Shown: positions 23,201 to 35,234, counted from the first letter of the stretch. The stretch: 64,000 bases of DNA from Globodera rostochiensis (GCA_018350325.1 JAEVLN010000007.1:4287607-4351606), one strand, 5' to 3'. Translations and numbers: made by a program. Notes: generated by a model from the sequence alone, not told the origin.

Positions 23201-23685
23201 AAATTCTAACTTTTTTTACGCCATTTAAAAGGCTTTGGATTTTATTGGCTTTCTTAAACATTTGACTATGCTCAGAAATGCACTTATTTTTCACGCCGGT
23301 TTTGGCCTTTGAATTTTTTTTATTGGGTTTTGATATATTTAAATATTCATTAAAAATTTTCTTCCGGATTTTTGAATACTTTTACAAATTCTTCATATTT
23401 TTTTACGCCATTTAATGCTTTGGCTTTTTTTTTTGCTTTTTCAAACGGGTTTATAAATCACCTTCGATTTTCTTACGATTTTGAAAGGCTTAAATATTTT
23501 TAGCAAATTCTTAAAAATCCTTAGTATTTTTAAAGGGCTTAAACTATTTACAAATTCTTCTTACTTTACCGCCCGCCATTTAAAGGCTTTGGGTTTTATT
23601 TATTTCTTAAACAGGTTGACTTTAGAATTCTAACTTTTTTGCTTTTTCAAATGGGTTTATAAATCACCTTCGATTTTCTTACGGG
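20280..23685 (+). repeat. Composite AT-rich minisatellite
   Basis: A 73-bp unit (GGCTTTGGATTTTTTATTGG, then AACAAGTTGACTTTAG and ACGCCATTTAAAA) repeats several times, for example starting at 21,071, 21,144, 21,217 and 21,290. It sits within a higher-order unit of roughly 570-780 bp marked by CACGCCAGTTTAAAGCC at about 20,640, 21,422, 22,094 and 22,662, with a diverged copy near 23,291. It stops sharply at about 23,685 against a family A unit. Open frames in it only follow the repeat period. No gene is seen. Confidence 0.85.
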
Positions 23686-26600
23686 CTGGGGGGTAAAGTT
23701 CCGAGGTTTTTACAATCGCAAGGTTTTTTTTTGTCAATTTCGACCTAGAAAGGGTCGAACGGTCTAACCGCCCAAAAAGAAGAGCCTCTTTTTGCCTACC
23801 ATGTTGCAGTCGGGAGGGCATAAGTGGTTTAAAGCATGCTTTTGGGGGATTGGGTTTGGAGAAAGAGCACAACTAGACAAAATTTGCGTTTGAATGGTAT
23901 ATGTTGGGTGGGGGTCGGTCTAACCGTGTTCGACTTGTGCGTGCCACAAAAAGTCGAAAAATGGCACTTTTTTTTGGCTGTTTTGGGAGAAATTCACAAA
24001 AACGATGGGGTTTGCTCGGATCGGTTCGGGGTTGGTTAATTATAAGTTGGGGACATAATGAGCTACAAAAAATGTCATTTGCTCGGGTATGTAAGAGTTC
24101 GACTTGGGGTCGAAATTGGTTGTTGAAAATGGAAAAATTTATTTTTTTTTGCGCCAACTTTTATGGTGAAAATTTTTTGGTTGAGCTTTGGGCTGATTTT
24201 GTGGGAGGAGGTGCCCCAATGTCTGAGCTTCAAAATGATATATCACTTGCCCGGTTTGGTTCGGGTTGGGGGTCGAAATGGGGGGTCTAACCAATTTATG
24301 CATATATTTGGCTGGGGTCAAAAATGGAAAAGTTCGAATTTGGCCTTAGGGGGTAATTGAAAAGTTATTTAGACTCAGCTTGATGAGCTGAGTCTAACAA
24401 AAAAAAGTTTTTTCGTTTCTGATCAAAACTGATCAAGTTACGGTAGAATCAATTTTGGACAAAAATTTTAAAAAATTAAATTTTGAAATTTTAAATTTTT
24501 TGAAATAATTTATATATAATTAAATTCAGCATAAAAAACTGAACTCAACAAAAAAAAATTCGTTCAATTCTGATCAGTACTGATCGAGATATGGGCAGGT
24601 CAAGGAGAAAGAGAAATAGTGAGCAAAAGGAGAGACAAAGGTGGAGATACAAGAGTAATGAGAGAGAGAGAACCTTACTGCTGGTGTAACCCCCCCAGGA
24701 ATGCACCCCATAGAACAGTTGTTAAAGTGAAAAATTAAGTGGAGGAAATTAATTTAATTTCGATAGATAGATAAATTGTAAGAAAAAATGAAATAATAAA
24801 AAAATGAAATTTTATTTTAAAAAGTTTCAAACGCTACCAGAAAGGCTTACCCTAGCCAAAAAAGGCTTGCCCAGCCCCCGGAAAGGCTTGGCCAGCAACA
24901 GAAAGTGACAATTTTAATCAAAAATTCAAAAAATTAAATTTTAAAATTTAAAATTTTCAAAAATAATTTTTATATAAATAAAATTGAGCATAAAAAACTA
25001 AGCTAAAGAAAAAAAAGAATGTAAAGTTTTGGTCAAAACTGATCGAGATATGGAAAGATCAGGGAGGAAGTGAAATAGTGTGGAAAAGTGAGAGAGTGGT
25101 AGAGATCGAGCGTAAGGAGAGAGAGAGAACCTTACTGCTGGTGAAACCACCCAGTAGTGCACCCCATAGAACAATTGCTGTAGTAAAAATTAAGTGGAGT
25201 TGGGGTGTATTTTTTAAATAAATAAAAATTTGAAAGAGAAAAATAAATAAAAAAAATTGCAATTTTAATTTAAAAAAATTTCAAACACAAGGGCTTGCCC
25301 GTCCTTGGGAAAAACATTGGTCAGCATCAAAAAGTCTTTCCCGGCCTCACAAAGGCTTGCCCAACCTCAGAGAGGGCTTGCCCGCCCAAGAACGGGTTCA
25401 TAATTTAAACAAATTAAATAAATAAAAAAAAGAAATCAAATAAATTAAATTAAAAAAAGGAAAAACCCTAGGAACAGCTATCTTAACACTTCAATACCAA
25501 TTCCGGTTCCACCGTCCACAGGCGTCTAGTTCTAATTATAAGGAAATTCTGTTTTAGATCAACGGGGAAATTCTATAATTTTGGAGATGTGTGGTTCGAT
25601 TGGGCTGAAAATTTGCACCAGTATAAAGTAACAGGGGTAGCAAAAAAGTATGTTGAAAGAATTTTCGAATTTTGCCTAACAAGGGTCGAAAAGTCTAACG
25701 GCCCTCAAATCGCAGCCCTTTTTTTCCTACCATGTTGCAGTTGGAGGGGCAAAAGTGGTTTAAAGCATGCTTTTGGTGGGTTGGGTTTGGAGAAAGAGCA
25801 CAACTAGACAAAATTTGCGTTCGAATGATATATCTTTTGTGGGGGTAAGTCGAACTTGTGATAGACTTATGCTTGCGACAAAAAGTCGAAAAATTGGACT
25901 TTTTTTTAGCTGTTTTGGGAGAAATTCATAAAAACGATGGGGTTTGCTCGGATCGGGTGGAGGTTGGTTAATTATAAGTTGGGGTGGTATTGGCGTACAA
26001 AAAATGTTTCTTGACGGTGTATGTAAAAGTTCGACTTGTGGTCGAAATCGGTTGTCAAAGTTGGAAAAAATTATTTTTTTTTGCGCCAAGTTTTATGCTG
26101 AAAATTTTTGGGTTGAGTATCAGTCTGATTTTGTGGTAGGAGGTGCGCCTGGGTTTGGGCTTCAAAATGATATATAATTTGCCCGGATTGGTTCGGGTTG
26201 GGGGTCGAAATGGGGGGTCTAACCAATTTATGCATATATTTGGCTGGGGTCAAAAATGGAAAAGTTCGAATTTGGCCTTAGGGGGTAATTGAAAAGTTAT
26301 TTAGACTCAGCTTGATGAGCTGAGTCTAACAAAAAAAAGTTTTTTCGTTTCTGATCAAAAATGATCAAGTTATGGTATTTTCAATTTTAAGCAAAAATTT
26401 AAAAAATTAAATTTTGAAATTTTAATTTTTTTAAAATAATTTTTATATAATAAATTGAGCATAAAAAACTAAGCTAAAGAAAAAAAGTTTGAACATTTCT
26501 GATCAGAACTGATCCAGATATAGGCAGATCAAGGAGGAGGAGAAATAGTGTGGAAAAGTGAGAGAAAGTGGTAGAGATACGAGGGTAAGGAGAGAGAGAG

Positions 26601-27025
26601 AGAATTTGCTGCTGGTGTAACCCCCCAGTAGTGCACCCCATAGAACAATTGTAGTAATGAAAAGTTAAGTGGAGTGGAAAGTTATTTAATTTAAATAAAA
26701 ATAAATTATTTGGAAGAGAAAAAATAAATAAAAAAAATTGCAATTTTAATTTTAAAAAATTTCACACACACGGGCTTGCCCTCCTTGGGAAAAACCTTTT
26801 ATCAGCATCAACAAAGGCTCGCCCGCCCCGGAGGGGGCTTGTCCTGCCCAATAAAAAGGCTTGCCCGCCCCAGAAATGGCTCATAATTAAATTAAATAAA
26901 AAAATAAAAATTAAATTAAATTGAAAAAGAATAAAAAAAACTTTTTTTGAAAGACCCTAGAAACAGTACCCAAAGGCAAAGCCACCCTATAACCTCCATG
27001 CTTTAGCCCCCCCTGCGGCGTCTAG
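23686..27025 (+). repeat. Family A repeat units, right block
   Basis: Two units in + orientation: about 23,686-25,490 (5'-truncated by the minisatellite and matching 7,180-8,680) and about 25,518-27,025. The second is cut at its GGCGTCTAGTT end by the 133-bp satellite. No coding sequence is supported. Confidence 0.8.
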
Positions 27026-30000
27026 TTCCTAAACTACTATTTTCAGCTAGTTTCGGGTAAAAGAGATTGGCCAAAATGGAATAATTTATTGTTTGCAAAA
27101 AAAGTCTTGGGTGAAAGAACCATTTGGCGGAACCTAAAACCACCCTTCTAAATGATAATTCCTAAACTACTATTTTCAGCTAGTTTCGGGTAAAAGAGAT
27201 TGGCCAAAATGGAATAATTTATTGTTTGCAAAAAAAGTCTTGGGTGAAAGAACCATTTGGCGGAAACCACCCTTCTAAATGATAATTCCTAAACTACTAT
27301 TTTCAGCTAGTTTCGGGTAAAAGAGATTGGCCAAAATGGAATAATTTATTGTTTGCAAAAAAAGTCTTGGGTGAAAGAACCATTTGGCGGAACCTAAAAC
27401 CTCCCTTCTAAATCTTAATTCCTAAACTACTATTTTCAGCTAGTTTCGGGTAAAAGAGATTGGCCAAAATGGAATAATTTATTGTTTGCAAAAAAAGTCT
27501 TGGGTGAAAGAACCATTTGGCGGAACCTAAAACCACCCTTCTAAATGATAATTCCTAAACTAAGAACTATTTGGCGGAACCTAAAACCACCCTTCTAAAT
27601 GATAATTCCTAAACTACTATTTTCAGCTAGTTTCGGGTAAAAGAGATTGGCCAAAATGGAATAATTTATTGTTTGCAAAAAAAGTCTTGGGTGAAAGAAC
27701 CATTTGGCGGAAACCACCCTTCTAAATGATAATTCCTAAACTACTATTTTCAGCTAGTTTCGGGTAAAAGAGATTGGCCAAAATGGAATAATTTATTGTT
27801 TGCAAAAAAAGTCTTGGGTGAAAGAACCATTTGGCGGAACCTAAAACCTCCCTTCTAAATCTTAATTCCTAAACTACTATTTTCAGCTAGTTTCGGGTAA
27901 AAGAGATTGGCCAAAATGGAATAATTTATTGTTTGCAAAAAAAGTCTTGGGTGAAAGAACCATTTGGCGGAACCTAAAACCACCCTTCTAAATGATAATT
28001 CCTAAACTACTATTTTCAGCTAGTTTCGGGTAAAAGAGATTGGCCAAAATGGAATAATTTATTGTTTGCAAAAAAAGTCTTGGGTGAAAGAACCATTTGG
28101 CGGAACCTAAAACCTCCCTTCTAAATCTTAATTCCTAAACTACTATTTTCAGCTAGTTTCGGGTAAAAGAGATTGGCCAAAATGGAATAATTTATTGTTT
28201 GCAAAAAAAGTCTTGGGTGAAAGAACCATTTGGCGGAACCTAAAACCTCCCTTAGAACCATTTGGCGGAACCTAAAACCTCCCTTCTAAATGTTAATTCC
28301 TAAACTACTATTTTCAGCTAGTTTCGGGTAAAAGAGATTGGCCAAAATGGAATAATTTATTGTTTGCAAAAAAAGTCTTGGGTGAAAGAACCATTTGGCG
28401 GAACCTAAAACCTCCCTTCTAAATCTTAATTCCTAAACTACTATTTTCAGCTAGTTTCGGGTAAAAGAGATTGGCCAAAATGGAATAATTTATTGTTTGC
28501 AAAAAAAGTCTTGGGAGAAAGAACCATTTGGCGGAACCTAAAACCTCCCTTCTAAATCTTAATTCCTAAACTACTATTTTCAGCTAGTTTCGGGTAAAAG
28601 AGATTGGCCAAAATGGAATAATTTATTGTTTGCAAAAAAAGTCTTGGGTGAAAGAACCATTTGGCGGAACCTAAAACCTCCCTTAGAACTGTTTGGCGGA
28701 ACCTAAAACCTCCCTTCTAAATGTTAATTCCTAAACTACTATTTTCAGCTAGTTTCGGGTAAAAGAGATTGGCCAAAATGGAATAATTTATTGTTTGCAA
28801 AAAAAGTCTTGGGTGAAAGAACCATTTGGCGGAACCTAAAACCTCCCTTCAGCTAGTTTCGGGTAAAAGAGATTGGCCAAAATGGAATAATTTATTGTTT
28901 GCAAAAAAAGTCTTGGGTGAAAGAACCATTTGGCGGAACCTAAAACCTCCCTTCTAAATGTTAATTCCTAAACTACTATTTTCAGCTAGTTTCGGGTAAA
29001 AGAGATTGGCCAAAATGGAATAATTTATTGTTTGCAAAAAAAGTCTTGGGTGAAAGAACCATTTGGCGGAACCTAAAACCTCCCTTCTAAATCTTAATTC
29101 CTAAACTACTATTTTCAGCTAGTTTCGGGTAAAAGAGATTGGCCAAAATGGAATAATTTATTGTTTGCAAAAAAAGTCTTGGGTGAAAGAACAATTTGGC
29201 GGAACCTAAAACCTCCCTTCTAAATCTTAATTCCTAAACTACTATTTTCAGCTAGTTTCGGGTAAAAGAGATTGGCCAAAATGGAATAATTTATTGTTTG
29301 CAAAAAAAGTCTTGGGTGAAAGAACCATTTGGCGGAACCTAAAACCACCCTTCTAAATGATAATTCCTAAACTACTATTTTCAGCTAGTTTCGGGTAAAA
29401 GAGATTGGCCAAAATGGAATAATTTATTGTTTGCAAAAAAAGTCTTGGGTGAAAGAACCATTTGGCGGAACCTAAAACCTCCCTTCTAAATGATAATTCC
29501 TAAACTACTATTTTCAGCTAGTTTCGGGTAAAAGAGATTGGCCAAAATGGAATAATTTATTGTTTGCAAAAAAAGTCTTGGGTGAAAGAACCATTTGGCG
29601 GAACCTAAAACCTCCCTTCTAAATCTTAATTCCTAAACTACTATTTTCAGCTAGTTTCGGGTAAAAGAGATTGGCCAAAATGGAATAATTTATTGTTTGC
29701 AAAAAAAGTCTTGGGTGAAAGAACCATTTGGCGGAACCTAAAACCTCCCTTCTAAATCTTAATTCCTAAACTACTATTTTCAGCTAGTTTCGGGTAAAAG
29801 AGATTGGCCAAAATGGAATAATTTATTGTTTGCAAAAAAAGTCTTGGGAGAAAGAACCTTTTGGCGGAACCTAAAACCTCCCTTCTAAATGTTAATTCCT
29901 AAACTACTATTTTCAGCTAGTTTCGGGTAAAAGAGATTGGCCAAAATGGAATAATTTATTGTTTGCAAAAAAAGTCTTGGGTGAAAGAACAATATGGCGG

Positions 30001-30557
30001 AACCTAAAACCTCCCTTCTAAATCTTAATTCCTAAACTACTATTTTCAGCTAGTTTCGGGTAAAAGAGATTGGCCAAAATGGAATAATTTATTGTTTGCA
30101 AAAAAAGTCTTGGGTGAAAGAAACATTTGGCGGAACCTAAAACCTCCCTTCCAAATCTTAATTCCTAAACTACTATTTTCAGCTAGTTTCGGGTAAAAGA
30201 GATTGGCCAAAATGGAATAATTTATTGTTTGCAAAAAAAGTCTTGGGAGAAAGAACCTTTTGGCGGAACCTAAAACCTCCCTTCTAAATGTTAATTCCTA
30301 AACTACTATTTTCAGCTAGTTTCGGGTAAAAGAGATTGGCCAAAATGGAATAATTTATTGTTTGCAAAAAAAGTCTTGGGTGAAAGAACCATTTGGCGGA
30401 ACCTAATACCTCCCTTCTAAATCTTAATTCCTAAACTACTATTTTCAGCTAGTTTCGGGTAAAAGAGATTGGCCAAAATGGAATAATTTATTGTTTGCAA
30501 AAAAAGTCTTGGGTGAAAGAACAATTTGGCGGAACCTAAAACCTCCCTTCTAAATCT
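27026..30557 (+). repeat. 133-bp satellite array
   Basis: About 26 tandem monomers of 133 bp (TTCCTAAACTACTATTTTCA to CTTCTAAATSTTAA). Variation is concentrated in the last 30 bp: ACCACCC or ACCTCCC, a 6-bp deletion, and GATAA, CTTAA or GTTAA. Truncated monomers occur at about 27,560, 28,255, 28,685 and 28,850. Monomers are contiguous with no unique spacers, so it is a satellite, not a spacer array. No gene is seen. Confidence 0.95.
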
Positions 30558-32219
30558 TGGATTGCCAATGGCGTTCAACCCATCAGAAGATAGAGAGCAT
30601 TGAGCCCTTTCCAAAAAATATAATCTCATTGCAATTGAAGCTTATTCGGCTGAGATATAGGCAAATAAACAATGTTGATATAAATTTGTTGACAAATTGG
30701 CAGCATCTTATTTAAAGAACACAAATATATAAGCGCCTATTAGTAAATTGAAACATGGACGTCTCTTTTTAGAATGTGTGATCTCTGCACTGTAATGCAC
30801 TCAAATCAGTTTGTAATTCAGTTTACAGAAGAGCTATGATTTCAAATTGTACACCATGATATAGTCGATTTTGTGCTCTATTTAATATATAATAACTACG
30901 TAAATTTATATACGCTCAAGTGAGTTATATTCTTTTGTATTTTAAAATTCTTTTACTGGCTAACAATTTGAAGGCATTGTCGCATATAGACAGGCGCCTT
31001 TTGGATTGCCAATGGCGTTCAACCCATCAGAAGATAGAGAGCATTGAGCCCTTTCCAAAAAATATAATCTCATTGCAATTGAAGCTTATTCGGCTGAGAT
31101 ATAGGCAAATAAACAATGTTGATATAAATTTGTTGACAAATTGGCAGCATCTTATTTAAAGAACACAAATATATAAGCGCCTATTAGTAAATTGAATCAT
31201 GGACGTCTCTTTTTAGAATATGTGATCTCTGCACTGTAATGCACTCAAATCAGTTTGTAATTCAGTTTACAGAAGAGCTATGATTTCAAATTTTACACCA
31301 TGATATAGTCGATTTTATGCTCTATTTAATATATAATAACTACGTAAATTTATATACGCTCAAGTGAGTTATATTCTTTTGTATTTTAAAATTCTTTTAC
31401 TGGCTAACAATTTGAAGGCATTGTCGCATATAGACAGGCGCCTTTTGGATTGCCAATGGCGTTCTACCCATCAGAAGATAGAGAGCATTGAGCCCTTTCC
31501 AAAAAATATAATCTCATTGCAATTGAAGCTTATTCGGCTGAGATATAGGCAAATAAACAATGTTGATATAAATTTGTTGACAAATTGGCAGCATCTTATT
31601 TAAAGAACACAAATATATAAGCGCCTATTAGTAAATTGAAACATGGACGTCTCTTTTTAGAATGTGTGATCTCTGCACTGTAATGCACTCAAATCAGTTT
31701 GTAATTCAGTTTACAGAAGAGCTATGATTTCAAATTTTTCACCATGATATAGTCGATTTTGTGCTCTATTTAATATATAATAACTAGGTAAATTTATATA
31801 CGCTCAAGTGAGTTATATTCTTTTGTATTTTAAAATTCTTTTACTGGCTAACAATTTGACGGCATTGTCGCATATAGACAGGCGCCTTTTGGATTGCCAA
31901 TGGCGTTCAACCCATCAGAAGATAGAGAGCATTGAGCCCTTTCCAAAAAATATAATCTCATTGCAATTGAAGCTTATTCATCAGAGATATAGGCAAATAA
32001 ACAATGTTGATATAAATTTGTTGACAAATTGGCAGCATCTTATTTAAAGAACACAAATATATAAGCGCCTATTAGTAAATTGAAACATGGACGTCTCTTT
32101 TTAGAATATGTGATCTCTGCACTGTAATGCACTCAAATCAGTTTGTAATTCAGTTTACAGAAGAGCTATGATTTCAAATTTTACACCATGATATAGTCGA
32201 TTTTGTGCTCTATTTAATA
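30557..32219 (+). repeat. 444-bp satellite, left array
   Basis: One partial and three nearly complete monomers of the 444-bp satellite that continues at 46,668. The array starts inside a monomer, joined to the 133-bp satellite through the shared bases TTGG. The last monomer (from about 31,792) carries private changes and is interrupted at 32,219 by the Polinton-like element. Each monomer has an open frame of 79 codons without an ATG start, treated here as a satellite feature. Confidence 0.95.
32215..32219. repeat. Putative target-site duplication, left
   Basis: TAATA here is repeated at 46,668-46,672. Joining the satellite across the element restores a normal monomer if one copy is removed. 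Polintons normally make a 6-bp duplication; here 5 bp match exactly. Confidence 0.6.
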
Positions 32220-32246
32220 GCATCACTGATAAGTGGTGAAGAAGAA

Positions 32247-33054
32247 ATGCCCGTCGATGAGGCAGGCAATGGTGATCAGCAACAACAACAACAACAGGAC
32301 GGAAGTCTTCTTCAACCGGAACAACAACCGCAAGCATCTCACGATCGCACCAGAAAGGCTGCTGCTGTTACTGCAAAGGCGAAACGACGCCAAGCAAAAA
32401 ATTGGAACAAAAAACGCCGGATTCCAGTAAGTATTTGGTATACAAAAAAAGGTTTAAGAGGGGTTTACACAATTCTGAGAAGTACTCTGGGATTATCGAG
32501 GGTCGCTAATCACGAATATGACAGCAGATTTATTGTATTTCTGCAACTAATCTATTATTTGGACATTAAAATTTTTTGAAAAAATCAAAGTCACTAAAAA
32601 AAGGTGTTTCTAATGGTATGCTGGGGGGCGTAGAATCTGAATCTGACTATTTAAAATGATAATTAATGTAAAATATTTGTAAGAGAAAAGGGTCTATGAT
32701 GGTTTTACACAATTCTGTGAAGTACTAGGGGTATTGAAGGTCGCTGATCACGAATATGACAACAGATTTATTGCATTATTCAAATATTCGAACATCTGAA
32801 ATTTTTAAATAAATAAATGTTTTCATTGTCATTTCTAATGGATTTGGGGCTTAGAATCCGAATCTGACTATTAAAAAATAAAAATAATTAATGTAAACCT
32901 TTGTAAGATAGCGGTCAGTGCAAGTGCGAAATACGTCCCAAAATCAGTGCAACTCAACCCGAGAACTCAAAGCTACGAAGTCGAAAGCATCCTGGCATCA
33001 TTTGAACGTAATGGCCGCAAGGCATATTACGTTAATTGGTTAGGTCCGATTTAA
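32247..33054 (+). CDS. Chromodomain-like protein, probably 5'-truncated
   Basis: Two exons: 32,247-32,426 (donor GTAAGT) and 32,908-33,054 (weak acceptor TTTGTAAG), joining in phase 0 to about 108 residues. Exon 1 has a Q-run and a strongly basic stretch (AKRRQAKNWNKKRR). Exon 2 ends in YEVESILASF and AYYVNWLGPI, the first two strands of a chromodomain. Chromodomains bind histone tails and often form the tail of Polinton and gypsy integrases. The frame stays open upstream into the satellite junction, so the 5' part may have been lost. The domain stops before its usual C-terminal helix. The true integrase, with its own chromodomain, is at the opposite end and strand, so this may be a remnant of another element. 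Confidence 0.5.
32440..32908 (+). repeat. Diverged tandem duplication in the intron
   Basis: Two copies of about 230 bp (roughly 32,445-32,690 and 32,691-32,908) share TTTACACAATTCTG, GGTCGCT, CACGAATATGACA and GAATCTGACTAT. Both end in TTTGTAAG. The duplication multiplied the possible splice acceptor. Confidence 0.65.
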
Positions 33055-33110
33055 AACTAATAAAATTATTAATAAATAAATTTTCTTTCAAAATTCTTTT
33101 GTCATCTCTG

Positions 33111-33157
33111 CTTCCCTGGCAGCCGGTCTATCTTGTATAGACCCGCTGCCAGGGAAG
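33111..33157. ncRNA. Near-perfect 21-bp hairpin
   Basis: 33,111-33,131 pairs with 33,137-33,157 over 21 bp with one mismatch and the 5-nt loop CTTGT. It lies between the chromodomain fragment and the next exon candidate. It could be a small-RNA precursor, a terminator-like structure or the scar of a foldback insertion. Confidence 0.5.
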
Positions 33158-33275
33158 AAGTCGAGACTTTGGCCGAGTTATTTTATATAACTTCGCTTCA
33201 GTCTCATCACTCTCATGCAATTTAACTAAAATTAATTAAAATAATATATCGCTGAATCATTTTTTTTGATTTTAG

Positions 33276-33447
33276 GGTATAGAGGCGCCCAATCATGGAC
33301 CCTTAGCGAAGATACTGACGCGACAGAATTTATCGCGAACTTTTGCAACAAATCATCCGTAGAGGGCTGCCTGGACGCGTTTCTTGGGAATGAAATAAGT
33401 GAATCTTTGGCGGCGGAACTCCGTAACAACCCTAAGTACTTGGAAGG
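33276..33447 (+). CDS. Candidate internal exon, unrecognised
   Basis: An open frame between a good acceptor (TTTTGATTTTAG) and a donor (GTAATA) encodes about 57 residues, including SWTLSEDTDATEF and AAELRNNPKYLEG. Base composition is more gene-like than around it. It could be a further exon of the upstream + strand gene. No domain is recognised. Confidence 0.35.
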
Positions 33448-34509
33448 TAATATTTTTTGCAAAATAAAAATTTTTGAAGAAAAATAATTTAGTTTGCCAA
33501 CTCTTTGGAATCGGTGACCACTTGCATATTACCGAATTCAACGTTTCTTTTTGTCCTAACACAGCAATAGCTTTGCAAAAAAAAGTGGGGTTTTATTTTT
33601 AAATTTATTTATTTACTCCTTTAAGGCAATCGACGCTTTGCCAAAGTTCATACGTGACTGTATGACCCCATAAGTGTTTGGGGTGCATTTCTATTAAATT
33701 TTGTCAATAAATAAATATTCAGGTTCTTCTGAAATTGGTATTCAAGCGTATGCGAATGAATATGATTGGAACTTTGATAGACGATTATCTGGACCTTTGA
33801 TCGACTGAATGATTTTTTATAATTTTGATAGAGAACTAGCTGGGCCTTTGTTCAACTGATTGAATTTTAGTATTTTATAATTTTAATGGACGACTATCTT
33901 GCCATATGCTTTTTTTGAATTCACTCTTTTCACATTTGCTTCTAAGAAAATTTTTTGCCATCAAATCAATTTGACACAATTCAAACATTGTTAAATGTTT
34001 TTTTTGATTTCGCACATTTCACATCCGTTTTTAAAAAAATCCATCAATAAATTAAATTGAATAAATTCGATTTGACTTAGTCGGGGTTGTCAAATTCGCA
34101 ATAACCAGTTGTTTTTTAATCCGCGTCTAAATGGAGGGATTCCGATAGGCTTAAATAATGACGATCAAAAAGGGGTTGGGCTAAAGAGAAGTGGTGATTA
34201 GTTCAGCGAGACAAAGTGGCGGGTTGTAGAAGACGCAAGATGCCTTCGAGATTGGTTTGGGGAATGCGAGTGGTTCAGTGATGGAGAGATTTGGGAATTG
34301 GACAATTGGGCAATTGGCGATACGAAAGGATTATAAATGTTTGCACTGAAGATTTTTTTCGTTGAGTTTAGAGGGTGGGCAGCATTATTTTGGGGAAGAG
34401 GTTAATAACTTGAATCTTGCAATAATTTTTGGTCAAAAGTAATTAACATAGTAAAAACACAAATTTTTTATTCCAACAACAACAAAAAAGGTCAATCACC
34501 TCCCCAATC
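33448..34509. other. Stretch without recognised gene
   Basis: AT-rich sequence with short direct similarities (ACGATTATCTGGACCTTTGA and a related GAACTAGCTGGGCCTTTG segment, 33,780-33,860). It also has a G-richer part at 34,090-34,400. No open frame with gene-like features was found on either strand. Confidence 0.6.
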
Positions 34510-34510
34510 A

Positions 34511-34577
34511 TCCCCCCCCCAGATCAATTTCCCCCCAGATCAATTTCCCCCCAGACCATTTTTGCCCCAGATCATTT
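34511..34577. repeat. Short tandem repeats at a gene's stop codon
   Basis: Three to four copies of a 16-17 bp unit, CCCCAGATCAATTT with variants. On the minus strand the repeat contains the end and stop codon of the Q-rich gene, so gain or loss of a unit would change its C-terminus. Confidence 0.7.
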
Positions 34578-34989
34578 GGTACCGGTCTGGGTCCTCTCTT
34601 TCATCCTTCTTCCACGCTTCCTCTTGTTTTTTCAGCTCGTTCTTCTGCTGAACCCAATTCTTTTCGGCCTCGGCATCGGTTTTCGCTTTCTGGCGCTCCC
34701 AGCGCGAGAAATCCTCTTCCCGGGTTTGCGCGTCTGCCTTGCGCCTCTGCGCTTCTTCTCTCCACGATTCGGCCCAAAGTTTGCGGATCTCCTGCTGTTG
34801 TTGTTGTGGCACTTGTTGTTGCTGCTGTTGCCGCTGCTGCTGCTCGCGTTCCCGATGCTGCTGCTGTTGGCGGTGCCACTCGTCCGTCCATCCGGCCTCG
34901 AACGTTAGCGTTTCCGCACCATCTGCGGCCACCTCCCTCCACCCAACAGCTTCCTCTGCTTCGTTGTACAGTGGGAGTCGGACGGGCAT
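34540..34989 (-). CDS. Q-rich charged helical protein
   Basis: A 149-residue open frame starting at an ATG. Residues 1-37 are mixed (MPVRLPLYNEAEEAVGW). Residues 38-64 are a Q/R-rich run. The rest is rich in K, E, W and Q (WREEAQRRK, WERQKAKTD) and likely a coiled coil. A TATAAAAG box lies 44-51 bp upstream (35,033-35,040). The opposite strand is also open because of the repeated CTG/TTG codons, but that reading is low-complexity L and C. Function unknown. A structural or scaffold role would only be a guess. Confidence 0.6.
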   Translation of the reverse strand: MPVRLPLYNEAEEAVGWREVAADGAETLTFEAGWTDEWHRQQQQHREREQQQRQQQQQQVPQQQQQEIRKLWAESWREEAQRRKADAQTREEDFSRWERQKAKTDAEAEKNWVQQKNELKKQEEAWKKDEREDPDRYQMIWGKNGLGGN

Positions 34990-35032
34990 TTTTGTCGCTT
35001 CAGCAGAAGGGCTTATGTCTTATTTGTCGCCA

Positions 35033-35040
35033 CTTTTATA
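35033..35040 (-). promoter_or_regulatory. TATA box of the Q-rich gene
   Basis: TATAAAAG on the minus strand, 44-51 bp before the ATG at 34,989. The same octamer lies 41-48 bp before the ATG of the 270-residue gene. Confidence 0.55.
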
Positions 35041-35234
35041 CGCCAAAATTCCCCTCGGCCCATTGCCGACTGCATTGCCCCAGGGGTTTGCACGGCCGAG
35101 AGCGAGTTTTTTTTAAAAAAATGTGCGTATAAAACGCAAAAAAAATAAAGTTAATTACTCAACGCAACTTTTGCGCAGAGTTTTTTTTGGCAAAAAAATA
35201 TATGAACGACCTTCAAATTGATTGGCCGGTTTTT

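Noticed and set aside
27026..30557. CRISPR-like array
   Set aside because: Monomers are contiguous with no unique spacers and the DNA is eukaryotic.
34576..35132. Leu-, Cys- or Ala-rich + strand frames
   Set aside because: Low-complexity antisense readings of the CAG/CTG-type repeats of the Q-rich gene.
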